The notes under the pieces: model-generated
Database searches by the model: none
Seen by the model: the letters and a program-made list of their open reading frames with translations, nothing else
What the model was told of the DNA's origin: nothing
Shown: positions 51,931 through 60,203 of the stretch, in pieces
How the letters are laid out: every line of letters starts with the position of its first letter
Numbering within the stretch: the stretch's first letter is position 1
DNA from: Larkinella arboricola
GTDB lineage: Bacteria > Bacteroidota > Bacteroidia > Cytophagales > Spirosomataceae
Assembly (NCBI RefSeq): GCF_003259745.1
Contig: NZ_QLMC01000003.1
Coordinates: 806,001 to 870,000, forward strand
Direction: 5' to 3'
Length of the DNA stretch: 64,000 nucleotides
Translations under genes and position numbers: made by a program

Positions 51931-51963
51931 CCGGTATGGCGGGCCGTTCGTCCGCCATACCGG
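51931..51963. repeat. 12-bp inverted repeat near the uvrD stop
   Basis: Bases 51931-51942 are the exact reverse complement of 51952-51963, loop 9 bases, ending 7 bases before the uvrD stop codon. No T-run follows in the leftward direction, so it is a stem-loop of uncertain role. Confidence 0.7.
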
Positions 51964-51970
51964 CATAGTT

Positions 51971-54250
51971 CTAAACAACAATCTTTAGTTTGGCAAAGCT
52001 CAACAGCAGCGTCTTTTCGCCCGCCGTCTCAAACTTGATTACGGCTTTTCGGTCGTTGCCGTCCTGATCGACTTTCTGCACCAGCCCGAAGCCAAACTTC
52101 ATGTGTTCGACGCGCATTCCTTCGGCCAGTTTGGAGGTATCGCTGGGGGCAAAATCACTCGACGGAACGTGGGCCACCGTCGGTTGGGGAGTCTGCTGGC
52201 GGGCGGTTTTCTGGGCCAGACTCCGGACAAAGCTCATCGACCCGCCGGAAGTTGCATCCTGGTTTGTTTCCCGGCGATCTTCCCGCTCCGTATGCCGGAC
52301 TTTGGCTACTTTCAGGAAGTCTGGATTGACTTCCATTAAAAAGCGGCTCGGCTCACAGACTTTCAGACGACCGTAATGATACCGCGATTCGGCGTAGGAA
52401 ACCGTTAGTTTTTTCTCGGCGCGGGTAATGGCCACGTAAAACAACCGCCGTTCCTCTTCCAGATCGGCCCGGCTTTCCAGCATCATCTGCGACGGAAACA
52501 GATCTTCCTCCAGCCCCACAATGTAGACGTTCCGAAACTCCAGCCCTTTGGCACCGTGAATGGTCATCAGCGTGACCTTGTCGGTGTCGCCGTCATCGTC
52601 TTTTTCGTCGGCGGTGGTCAGCAGGGAAACAACCTGTAGGAAGGAACTCAGGCTCTTGTCGTCGTTTTCCGGGTTATCTACAAACTCCTTGATGGAGTTC
52701 AGCAGGGCCTGCACGTTTTCGTAGCGCGATAACCCCTCGACGGTTTTATCGTCGTACAGTTCTTTCAGAATACCGGATGCCTTGGCTACGTGCGCGGCTA
52801 CGTCATAGGCGTCTTTTTTGTCGAGCAGCAGTTGAAAACTCTTGATCAGATCGGCAAACCCTTCAATGGCAATACCGGCCCGACCGGCCACGTACTTGCT
52901 GACGTTGCTGACCACTTCCCAGATCGGTACCTGGTTTTCGGCGGCCACCACCGAAATCTTGGCCACGGTGGTATCGCCAATACCGCGTTTGGGCAGGTTA
53001 ATGATTCGCTTGAACGCTTCTTCGTCGTTCTGGTTGACCGTAAAACGCAGGTACGCCAGCAGGTCCTTGATTTCCTTGCGCTGGTAGAACGACAGGCCGC
53101 CGATGATACGATATTTGATATTCAGCTTCCGAAGCGCTTCCTCAAAGGCCCGCGACTGGGCGTTGGTGCGGTACAGAATGGCGAAATCGGAGTTTCGCAA
53201 TCCGTCCTGCATCTTGGCTTCAAAAAGTGAGGTAGCAATCAACCGGCCCTCCTCGTTGTCGGAAGCGGCCTTAACGACCTCGATCAGCGTGCCTTCTTCG
53301 TTGTCGGTAAAAACGTTTTTGCGCAACTGTTCCCGGTTGCGGGCAATAATGGAGTTGGCCGCATTGACGATGGTTTTGGTCGAGCGGTAATTCTGCTCCA
53401 GTTTGATCGTGCGGACATCCGGAAAGTCTTTCTCGAAATTCAGAATGTTTTCGATGTTGGCCCCCCGGAACGCATAAATGCTCTGAGCGTCGTCGCCCAC
53501 CACGCAGATATTCTGATTGACGGCGGATAGCTTCCGGGTAATCAGGTATTGCGATACGTTGGTATCCTGAAACTCATCGACCAGTACGTGTCTGAATTTG
53601 TGCTGGTATTTGTTTAGAATATCGAGGTGATCGCGGAACAGGACGTTCGTGTTGTAGAGCAGATCGTCAAAATCCATGGCGTTGGCCTGGAAACACCGCA
53701 TCGAATAGGCTTTATAAATCCGGCCAATTTCGGGCATCCGGGCGGCTGCATCGTCGGCCTGAATCAGCGGGTTTGCCAGGTAATCCGCCGGACCCACCAG
53801 CCGGTTCTTGGCCCCCGAAATTCGCGAAAAAACCATGTTCGGACGATACACCTTGTCATCCAGCGCCAGCTCCTTGATAATGCTTCTCAGCAGCGATTTG
53901 GAATCGTCGGTATCGTAAATGGAAAAGTTACTCGTGTAGCCAAGCGCCTTGGCTTCTACCCGCAGGATTTTGGCAAAAACCGCGTGGAAGGTACCCATCC
54001 AGATGTTACGGGCCTCCGTACCCACCACACTCTCAATCCGGTGGCGCATCTCACCGGCGGCTTTATTGGTAAACGTCAGGGCTAAAATCCGGAACGGATC
54101 AATCCCTTTTTCAATCAGGTGGGCAATCCGGTAGGTCAATACCCGGGTTTTGCCCGATCCGGCGCCGGCTATAATCATCAGCGGACCGTTTTCGTGCAAT
54201 ACGGCCTGCCGTTGTGGCTCATTCAATGTTGAAATATAATCCGTCATCAA
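51971..54250 (-). CDS. UvrD/PcrA-type ATP-dependent DNA helicase
   Basis: The 759-residue superfamily 1 helicase has all motifs: Q motif LNEPQRQAVLHENGPL, Walker A AGAGSGKTRVLTYRIAHL (about 27-44), DEFQDTNVSQY (motif II), GDDAQSIYAFRGANI (III), and VTLMTIHGAKGLEFRNVYIVG (V). The C-terminal GMRVEHMKFGFGLVQKVDQDG is the PcrA-type tail that contacts RNA polymerase in relatives. It unwinds DNA in repair and replication. Leftward, monocistronic. Confidence 0.95.
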   Translation of the reverse strand: MMTDYISTLNEPQRQAVLHENGPLMIIAGAGSGKTRVLTYRIAHLIEKGIDPFRILALTFTNKAAGEMRHRIESVVGTEARNIWMGTFHAVFAKILRVEAKALGYTSNFSIYDTDDSKSLLRSIIKELALDDKVYRPNMVFSRISGAKNRLVGPADYLANPLIQADDAAARMPEIGRIYKAYSMRCFQANAMDFDDLLYNTNVLFRDHLDILNKYQHKFRHVLVDEFQDTNVSQYLITRKLSAVNQNICVVGDDAQSIYAFRGANIENILNFEKDFPDVRTIKLEQNYRSTKTIVNAANSIIARNREQLRKNVFTDNEEGTLIEVVKAASDNEEGRLIATSLFEAKMQDGLRNSDFAILYRTNAQSRAFEEALRKLNIKYRIIGGLSFYQRKEIKDLLAYLRFTVNQNDEEAFKRIINLPKRGIGDTTVAKISVVAAENQVPIWEVVSNVSKYVAGRAGIAIEGFADLIKSFQLLLDKKDAYDVAAHVAKASGILKELYDDKTVEGLSRYENVQALLNSIKEFVDNPENDDKSLSSFLQVVSLLTTADEKDDDGDTDKVTLMTIHGAKGLEFRNVYIVGLEEDLFPSQMMLESRADLEEERRLFYVAITRAEKKLTVSYAESRYHYGRLKVCEPSRFLMEVNPDFLKVAKVRHTEREDRRETNQDATSGGSMSFVRSLAQKTARQQTPQPTVAHVPSSDFAPSDTSKLAEGMRVEHMKFGFGLVQKVDQDGNDRKAVIKFETAGEKTLLLSFAKLKIVV

Positions 54251-54392
54251 CAGCTCTCCCTCTTCAGTGGTTAGTCATCTAAAAATAACATTCAAAACTA
54301 CTAAAAAAGTTGCGGATGAGCGGAAATGCAGACAGAATCTAGACGGTATTTGCGGGGGCGCAATGAAGTTGAAAAACAGACGAGTGGGTGTC

Positions 54393-54968
54393 TTATTTCC
54401 AGATACGGGTTAGCCCGCCTTCCCGGCCCAGCAGTGGATCGGTTTTGGGAAGCGGAACAGCGGCAATGTTCTGGTCGGCTTGGGGCCGCTCGCCGGGTTC
54501 TCCGCGCAGCACGTCGTAATCGCGCCCGTCGGGATAGGCACCCACCACCCCGAAATCAGACGACGCTTCGAGCCGTTTGTGGCCAATACCCGCCGGAATG
54601 ACAAGAATGTCGCCGGTTTGAACGCGGATTTTCTGGCCTTGCTCACCGCCCAGATGCAACAGGGCCGAACCGCTGTAAACACCCAGCACCTCGTGCGAAA
54701 GGCTGTGGTAATGATGATACGGAAAGACGCCGTTGCGCCAGGAATTGGTCCAGTTGTTCTTCGAAAACCGTTCTTCCAGCCAGGAAGCCCCCGCCGGGCC
54801 GGTTTCCGAAAAGGCATTGTGATAAATCAGAAGGGGGTATTTGCTGTTTGGAATCGTGCCGTCATCTTTGAAAAGATGGGTCTCCGGTTCCGTGGTTGGT
54901 TGCGCCATAGTGGTTCGGGTTACGAACAGCATAGAACCGCCAATTACCAGAAATTCGCTCCGGTTCAT
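54393..54968 (-). CDS. Cupin protein, YjlB-like, exported
   Basis: The 191-residue protein begins with a hydrophobic signal (MNRSEFLVIGGSMLFVTRTTMAQ). HLFKDDGTIPNSKYPLLIYH and then GVFPYHHYHSLSHEVLGVYSGSALL and VIPAGIGHKRLEASSDFGVV give the cupin metal ligands (three His, one Glu), as in YjlB-type cupins. Function unknown. It may be co-transcribed with the peroxiredoxin-like gene 94 bases upstream on the same strand, but this is uncertain. Confidence 0.85.
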   Translation of the reverse strand: MNRSEFLVIGGSMLFVTRTTMAQPTTEPETHLFKDDGTIPNSKYPLLIYHNAFSETGPAGASWLEERFSKNNWTNSWRNGVFPYHHYHSLSHEVLGVYSGSALLHLGGEQGQKIRVQTGDILVIPAGIGHKRLEASSDFGVVGAYPDGRDYDVLRGEPGERPQADQNIAAVPLPKTDPLLGREGGLTRIWK

Positions 54969-55062
54969 CCTGTTTCCTTAGTAAACAACATTCTCTTTCA
55001 GGAAACCACCTGTACCGAAACTTGTTTTCTGCCCCTGTATTTTAAGAAAGCCGCTGGTAAAA

Positions 55063-55710
55063 TCAGGCTGCGTTCCGGTCGTAAAAAGCCAGCGTTTTAA
55101 CGGCAGACCGGCCATCAAGCTGCCTCCGAACGGCTTCAGCCGGAAATTGCGCATCAAAATCTTTATCGATGTAACTGAACTGAATCTGACGGTCGGGAGC
55201 AACAACAAACAGGGCCGGATACGGTACGTCTTCCGTGATCCCAGCAATCCAGTTCCATACCGGATCATCGGTAGAATAGACCCCGAATTTTGCGGCAATC
55301 TGGTTATCAGCATCCTGTACAATAGTCAGGGATAAATCATGCTCATCAACCAGCGTTTGCAGGGAGTCCGGTGAATCCGGCGAAACAACCAGCAGATTTG
55401 CCCCGGCCTCCTGAATAACCGCCTGAAGCTCTATCAGCTTTTGCAAATAATTTTTACCGTAACCGTTCCAGCCAGCACTGTAAAACGCAACGACCAGCGG
55501 ACCGTTCTGGAGCCAGTCGTGCAGGTGAACGGTTTTGGCGTAATCGGCCTGCCAGGTAACGTATTGCCCAATCGTCCGCTGGCGGTGAACACCGAACAAC
55601 GGTGCTTTCTGGCCTGACTGCAACGGTTTGATCGGAACGAGTTTCCGGAATTTCTGCGGAACGGAATACAGATCGGTGTCTTCGTGAACGGTGTCGAAAA
55701 AGGCAATCAT
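55063..55710 (-). CDS. Peroxiredoxin-like (AhpC/TSA fold) protein without cysteines
   Basis: The 215-residue protein follows the AhpC/TSA pattern: SGQKAPLFGVHRQRTIGQYV, LVVAFYSAGWNGYGKNYLQ, then ANLLVVSPDSPDSLQTLVDE and YPALFVVAPDRQIQFSYID. The usual GGWCPYC active site is replaced by AGWNGYG: Asn82 stands where the peroxidatic Cys would be, and no Cys occurs anywhere in the protein. It cannot act as a classic thiol peroxidase. It may be a regulatory or binding paralogue. Length and other residues of the fold look intact. Confidence 0.82.
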   Translation of the reverse strand: MIAFFDTVHEDTDLYSVPQKFRKLVPIKPLQSGQKAPLFGVHRQRTIGQYVTWQADYAKTVHLHDWLQNGPLVVAFYSAGWNGYGKNYLQKLIELQAVIQEAGANLLVVSPDSPDSLQTLVDEHDLSLTIVQDADNQIAAKFGVYSTDDPVWNWIAGITEDVPYPALFVVAPDRQIQFSYIDKDFDAQFPAEAVRRQLDGRSAVKTLAFYDRNAA

Positions 55711-56032
55711 TATCTTAGCTAGTTTATAGACTATGTATATTTTAAGAAAAACGCTTAAACGGACGTTTGGTTAAATCAAACTGCCCAAAAATTACGTCAG
55801 GCTTTTAAGAGAATGGTTAGGCAGGGGAGCTAGTAACTTGGGGAAAGGAACGTATCAACAACCCATCCGTGCTTTCTGACAACAACAGAAATGGCCAGAA
55901 TCGGGGTACATCGCAGGAACCGAGCGGAGGATTCTATGTTTTTCCGAAATAAACATTACTATACTTTGTCAATAGATTATGTGCAAATATAGAAAACAGA
56001 ATCTATTGGTGCCAAATTTCAGCGCCTTAATT
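55711..56032. other. 322-base intergenic region
   Basis: No gene, terminator or convincing promoter was recognised. It separates two leftward genes and should contain the promoter of the peroxiredoxin-like gene and the 3' end of the MFS transcript. 55960-56020 is AT-rich. Confidence 0.45.
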
Positions 56033-57352
56033 TTAGGAAACGGTATGTGTCGCTTCTTGAGGACGTTTTTTTGAGACCTTCTTTTTAGCGTCCAGACTGG
56101 CTCCAGCTGACTGGGCAGGTAATGACTCGACGCCATCTGTATCAAGCGGTCGAATGTACCGGGCAATGAAAACACTCACAAAAATGGCCGCCATAGCCAG
56201 ATATCCCACCCACGAATAATGAATCAAGGCTCCGCTTTCGGTTTTGGTGACGAGCAAACCGGCCCCATACGTGGCAACGGCCTGCGCCAGCAGCTGAACC
56301 GATGAATTCATGCTCATAAAACCGCCCCGGCGCTGCGGTTCAACCACCGCCGTTACCATCGCCTGCGTCGGAATGAAACGGGCGTTGGAGAAGATGAAGA
56401 ACACGGCATTCACCGCCAGAATATAGGTCAGACCGGACGGCTGCATGGATGTTAACAGAAACATCGGAATCATGGACAGCAACGCAAAAACAACGAAAAC
56501 CGGATACTTGCCCCGCTTATCGGCCAGACGCCCTACGAGTGGACCCGTGAAGATGGTGACCAAACCGCCGACAAGATAGATCAGGTACAATTGATTTTCG
56601 CCCAAACCGACATTTGCCACCAGATAGGGCGACAGCAACGGAATGATGCTGAAATGCCCCAGCATGATGGTCGTCGTCAGCCAGAGTGCCCGAAGCTGGT
56701 TGGGGCTCCGCAGCATAGCCGTAAGGATTTCCAGGGGATGATAACGGATTCCGGTTTGCAGGTGCCCATCCAGCCGCGGCACGTAGCGGATGATCAGGAC
56801 CGTTACCAAAACACCCAGGCCACCCAGGGCCAGGAACGGGGCATGCCAGCTAATTTCGGTGGCCAGATACAACCCCAGCGGTACACCCGCTACAGAAGCC
56901 ACCGAAAAAGAGGTGGTGATAATCGACATCGCCGTAGCCCGTCGTTCGTACGGAACAACATCGGCCACGATGGAAAAAACCTGCGCACCCAGAACGCCCC
57001 CAAACAGCCCGGCGGTAGTTCGGGCCACAATGAGCAACGGAAACGTTGGAGCCAATCCGCAGGCGATTGTACCGATGACAAAACCGATGTAAGCCGTCAG
57101 CACGACCTTTTTCCGGTCGAAACGGTCGACGTAAAAAGCCGCCAGAAAACCGGAAATCCCGGCGCTCAGACTATAAGCTGATACAATGAAGCTGAACTCG
57201 TGCGGATTCAGGTTGAAATACCGCATCAGCTGCGGCCCCATCGGCATCATGATGATAAAATCAACAATGTGCGTGAAGTTGATGCACGCGAGAATGAAAA
57301 GCAGGACTTTCTCCTGGCGGGTCATGTTCATAGGGGTGTGGAAGTTCGACAA
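56033..57352 (-). CDS. MFS transporter
   Basis: The 439-residue protein has about 12 membrane segments and the major facilitator motif A between helices 2 and 3 (GFLAAFYVDRFDRKKVVLTAY). VARTTAGLFGGVLGAQVFSIVAD is the conserved helix 4 region, and GRLADKRGKYPVF is the second motif A. It is an arabinose-efflux/DHA1-type exporter; substrate unknown. The C-terminal 35 residues are hydrophilic and lysine-rich. Start could alternatively be Met8 or Met10 (MNMTRQEK). Confidence 0.9.
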   Translation of the reverse strand: MSNFHTPMNMTRQEKVLLFILACINFTHIVDFIIMMPMGPQLMRYFNLNPHEFSFIVSAYSLSAGISGFLAAFYVDRFDRKKVVLTAYIGFVIGTIACGLAPTFPLLIVARTTAGLFGGVLGAQVFSIVADVVPYERRATAMSIITTSFSVASVAGVPLGLYLATEISWHAPFLALGGLGVLVTVLIIRYVPRLDGHLQTGIRYHPLEILTAMLRSPNQLRALWLTTTIMLGHFSIIPLLSPYLVANVGLGENQLYLIYLVGGLVTIFTGPLVGRLADKRGKYPVFVVFALLSMIPMFLLTSMQPSGLTYILAVNAVFFIFSNARFIPTQAMVTAVVEPQRRGGFMSMNSSVQLLAQAVATYGAGLLVTKTESGALIHYSWVGYLAMAAIFVSVFIARYIRPLDTDGVESLPAQSAGASLDAKKKVSKKRPQEATHTVS

Positions 57353-57367
57353 GAGAGGCTAGATGTG

Positions 57368-57412
57368 AGACAAAAGAGTTGCCTTTTCTCTCGTGTCTAA
57401 ATTCTTTTGTCT
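57368..57412. repeat. 10-bp inverted repeat with AGACAAAAGA arms
   Basis: AGACAAAAGA at 57368-57377 pairs exactly with 57403-57412, in the 76-base spacer between the TlpA-type lipoprotein and MFS genes. The word is shared with the spacer at 5988-6071. Confidence 0.7.
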
Positions 57413-57428
57413 ACTTACAATTTGTTGT

Positions 57429-58658
57429 TTACTCTGCAACTAGTTTATCAATCAGCCGGTTGAAATCGGCCACAAATTCATCGTAATACCTTCCTGTTCC
57501 GGGCCCGCTGAAACCCGTATGAATCTGGCGAACCATTCCTTTTTTATCCAGCACAAGGGTGGTCGGGAAGCCCACCACCTGGTTGAGCATGGGCAGTGTT
57601 TTCGACGCTTCGGATTTGACGTTCGTACCCGCCAGCACAACGGGGTAGTCAATGTTAAAGCGGTCCATCATGCGTTTTATCTTCGGTGCTGATTCGGTCA
57701 GTTCCGCCGATTTTTCGTAAGCCAGTCCCACAATCTCGACGCCCCGGTTTTTGTTCTTTTTGTACCACGGACCCAGAAAATTGGTTTCGTCCATGCAGTT
57801 CGGGCACCAGGAACCCAGAATCTGAATCACCACCACTTTATTCTGAAACCGCGCATCCTTGAGCGAAACCGGTTTTCCATTTATGTCCGGAAACGAAAAA
57901 TCAATGGTTTTGTACCCCGGTTTCAGATACGTCAGGCTGGCCGGGTCCGGCAGTTTAGCATTCGGATCAAACCGGGCCGTCCAGCTTTCGTAGCCGCTTT
58001 CGCCCGACCAGAAACCGCCCACCAGCGTATTATCCGGTTCACGTTTCGCCTTGAACAGATACAGGTGCGTCCCGTCAAAGGTGGAAAGCATCAGGCTATC
58101 GCCCACCACATTACCTTCCAGATACCGGTAATCGCCCGTCGTGGTCAGGAACGTTCCGGTCAGACTGGCCCCTTTTTGCTCGAAAACACCAACCGCAAAC
58201 GTCGAATCAGTTTCGCTCCGGAAGGTGGTGGCCCATTTGCCAGTAACGTTAATGTTGGGGGTTTGGGATGTCGGTGTGAAACGGTATTGAACCCCGTGCT
58301 GCGCCTGAAAAGGCAGTGAGGTATAGTCCTGCCCGGTCCGGTGCCGACGCCAGAATCCGCGCAGGGTATTATCGTCTACTTTGGCCCGGATTTCGGCTTC
58401 AAAGATATCAATTGTCAGCCGAACCGAATCGCCCGTAACCGTCACTTTATCAAACGGTAACCGCTCGGCTCCGTTCAGGGCGTAGGCCGTGTAGGCAGAC
58501 CCGTTGGCACTAATCTCCAGCCCGAACGGCAATTCGCCCCCTTTGCTCTGCACAACCGCCCGCCAGATGCCGGTTTTGAGTTTCGAACCTGATTCAGCAC
58601 CACCGGTGCAGGAAATCCCGGACAGGGCTACTAACAGTACTGCAACAATTTTTTTCAT
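57429..58658 (-). CDS. TlpA-family thioredoxin-like lipoprotein
   Basis: The 409-residue protein is a lipoprotein (lipobox SGISC, Cys17). The first 245 residues are a beta-rich DUF4369-like domain (LKTGIWRAVVQSKGGELPFG). The C-terminal 150 residues are a TlpA/ResA thioredoxin domain with GSWCPNCMDETNFL (CxxC near residue 293) and the cis-Pro region VVGFPTTLVLDKKG. It is expected to be a periplasmic thiol-disulfide oxidoreductase. Leftward, monocistronic. Confidence 0.92.
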   Translation of the reverse strand: MKKIVAVLLVALSGISCTGGAESGSKLKTGIWRAVVQSKGGELPFGLEISANGSAYTAYALNGAERLPFDKVTVTGDSVRLTIDIFEAEIRAKVDDNTLRGFWRRHRTGQDYTSLPFQAQHGVQYRFTPTSQTPNINVTGKWATTFRSETDSTFAVGVFEQKGASLTGTFLTTTGDYRYLEGNVVGDSLMLSTFDGTHLYLFKAKREPDNTLVGGFWSGESGYESWTARFDPNAKLPDPASLTYLKPGYKTIDFSFPDINGKPVSLKDARFQNKVVVIQILGSWCPNCMDETNFLGPWYKKNKNRGVEIVGLAYEKSAELTESAPKIKRMMDRFNIDYPVVLAGTNVKSEASKTLPMLNQVVGFPTTLVLDKKGMVRQIHTGFSGPGTGRYYDEFVADFNRLIDKLVAE

Positions 58659-58714
58659 ACAATAAAAAATAGCAGATCCAGTTCTCTTCCCGGTAGAAAT
58701 AGGGTCGGTTTTGT

Positions 58715-58722
58715 TAAGTTTG
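58715..58722 (+). promoter_or_regulatory. Possible -7 element upstream of rsmH
   Basis: A perfect TAAGTTTG (TAnnTTTG) lies 132 bases before rsmH. No TTG was seen at the expected -33 distance, so this is a weak candidate. Confidence 0.3.
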
Positions 58723-58854
58723 TAACGGACGAAGATTTTGTTTTAGTTCCGAAAAGGATTTTGAAACCGACGACAAATCGGAATTCTACCAGAAAAGCCC
58801 GAAAAAATTCTGTTACTGCTGCGGGTGTGCTGATTAAAAGGTGTTTATAGTTTC

Positions 58855-59781
58855 ATGACAGGGAGCAACTACCACGAACCGGTTTTATTACAGGCTTGCA
58901 TTGAAGGATTGAACCTCAAACCCGGCGGTACGTACGTCGATGTGACGTTCGGGGGCGGGGGCCATTCCCGCGAGATTTTGCGGCAATTGCAGCCGGGACC
59001 GGATTCGGAGGGCCGGCTTATCGTCTTTGATCAGGACCCCGACGCCCGGGCCAACGCCGACGCCATCGACGACCCGCGCCTGACGTTCGTTGCGGCTAAC
59101 TTCCGGCATTTAAAGCGGTATTTACGGCTTTACAAAATTGATTATGTAGACGGTATTCTGGCCGACCTGGGCATTTCGTCGCACCAGATTGACACGCCCG
59201 AACGCGGCTTTTCGACGCGCTTTGATGCCGATCTGGACATGCGCATGAGCCAGTCGGGGGAATTGACGGCCCGCAAAGTCATCAATGACTACCCGGAGGA
59301 CCAATTGCACAAAATTTTCGGGATGTACGGCGAAGTGATCAACGCCCGAACGCTGGCGAGTGTCATTGTGTCGAGCCGCGTCAACCGGTCCATCGAAACC
59401 GTCAATGACCTGAAGGCCGTCCTGCAACGGTATGCGCCCCGCGGCAAAGAATATAAATATTTTGCGCAGGTTTTTCAGGCCCTGCGCATCGAGGTCAACC
59501 AGGAACTGGCGACGTTGGAAGAATTTCTGACGCAGGTTCCGGAGGTACTGGCACCGGGCGGACGGCTGGTGGTGATGTCGTACCATTCGCTGGAAGACCG
59601 GCTGGTGAAGAACTTTATCCGGTCCGGGAATTTCCGGGGCGATGTTGAGAAAGACCTGTACGGCAACGAACTGAAACCGCTCCAGTCGATCACGCGCAAA
59701 CCGATTGAAGCCTCGGCGGAGGAAGTTGACCGGAACCCCCGGGCCCGGAGCGCCAAATTGCGGATTGCAGAAAAATGGTAG
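58855..59781 (+). CDS. rsmH: 16S rRNA (cytosine(1402)-N4)-methyltransferase
   Basis: The 308-residue SAM-dependent enzyme (formerly MraW) methylates C1402 of 16S rRNA. Motifs are YHEPVLLQACIEGLNLKPGG, VDVTFGGGGHSREIL (SAM site, about 27-41), DGILADLGISSHQID and FSTRFDADLDMRMSQ. It ends PRARSAKLRIAEKW, the typical C-terminus. It opens the division/cell-wall cluster here; mraZ, which usually precedes it, is absent. Confidence 0.97.
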   Translation: MTGSNYHEPVLLQACIEGLNLKPGGTYVDVTFGGGGHSREILRQLQPGPDSEGRLIVFDQDPDARANADAIDDPRLTFVAANFRHLKRYLRLYKIDYVDGILADLGISSHQIDTPERGFSTRFDADLDMRMSQSGELTARKVINDYPEDQLHKIFGMYGEVINARTLASVIVSSRVNRSIETVNDLKAVLQRYAPRGKEYKYFAQVFQALRIEVNQELATLEEFLTQVPEVLAPGGRLVVMSYHSLEDRLVKNFIRSGNFRGDVEKDLYGNELKPLQSITRKPIEASAEEVDRNPRARSAKLRIAEKW

Positions 59782-59798
59782 CTAAACGATTCAACGAT

Positions 59799-60203
59799 AT
59801 GGCACAAAATACGTACAAAACACCGCTCAAAGCGCCCGTCGTGAAGAAAAAACGCGAAAACCGCCTTCTAAATTACCTGAACCAGACCATCGGTTTTGAA
59901 CGGCTTTTTGGCGAAGACAATCCCTGGCCCATCAAGCATCTCGGACGCATCTTGTGGGTTTCGTTTCTGCTGATTCTATACATTGGCTTCAACCACAACG
60001 CCGAGCGCCTGATCCGGAACATCCAGCGGGTGAAGGCCATAGTGGATGAGAAGCGGGCGGAATACACGACGCTTCAGGCCGATTTTAAGAAAAGTGGAAA
60101 ACAATCTGAAATCAGCAAGCACGTGATCGCTACGGGTCTGGAGGAACCCGTAACCCCGCCCTTGAAGATCGTTGTCAAATCCGAGGAAGCAACGCAGCCA
60201 TGA
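59799..60203 (+). CDS. FtsL-like cell division protein
   Basis: The 134-residue small bitopic protein has a cytosolic N-terminus (MAQNTYKTPLKAPVVKKKRE), one membrane segment near 57-73 (ILWVSFLLILYIGF) and a periplasmic coiled-coil (AERLIRNIQRVKAIVDEKRAEY). Size, topology and position between rsmH and ftsI identify it as the FtsL-type divisome protein, although sequence conservation is low. The frame is open from ATG 59775, overlapping rsmH by 7 bases. Its stop overlaps the ftsI start by 4 bases. Confidence 0.85.
   Translation: MAQNTYKTPLKAPVVKKKRENRLLNYLNQTIGFERLFGEDNPWPIKHLGRILWVSFLLILYIGFNHNAERLIRNIQRVKAIVDEKRAEYTTLQADFKKSGKQSEISKHVIATGLEEPVTPPLKIVVKSEEATQP

Noticed and set aside
54978-55322. 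Leftward frame overlapping the end of the peroxiredoxin-like gene and continuing past it
   Set aside because: It is an alternative frame of the same strand with no start context or family match; the peroxiredoxin frame has clear domain motifs throughout.
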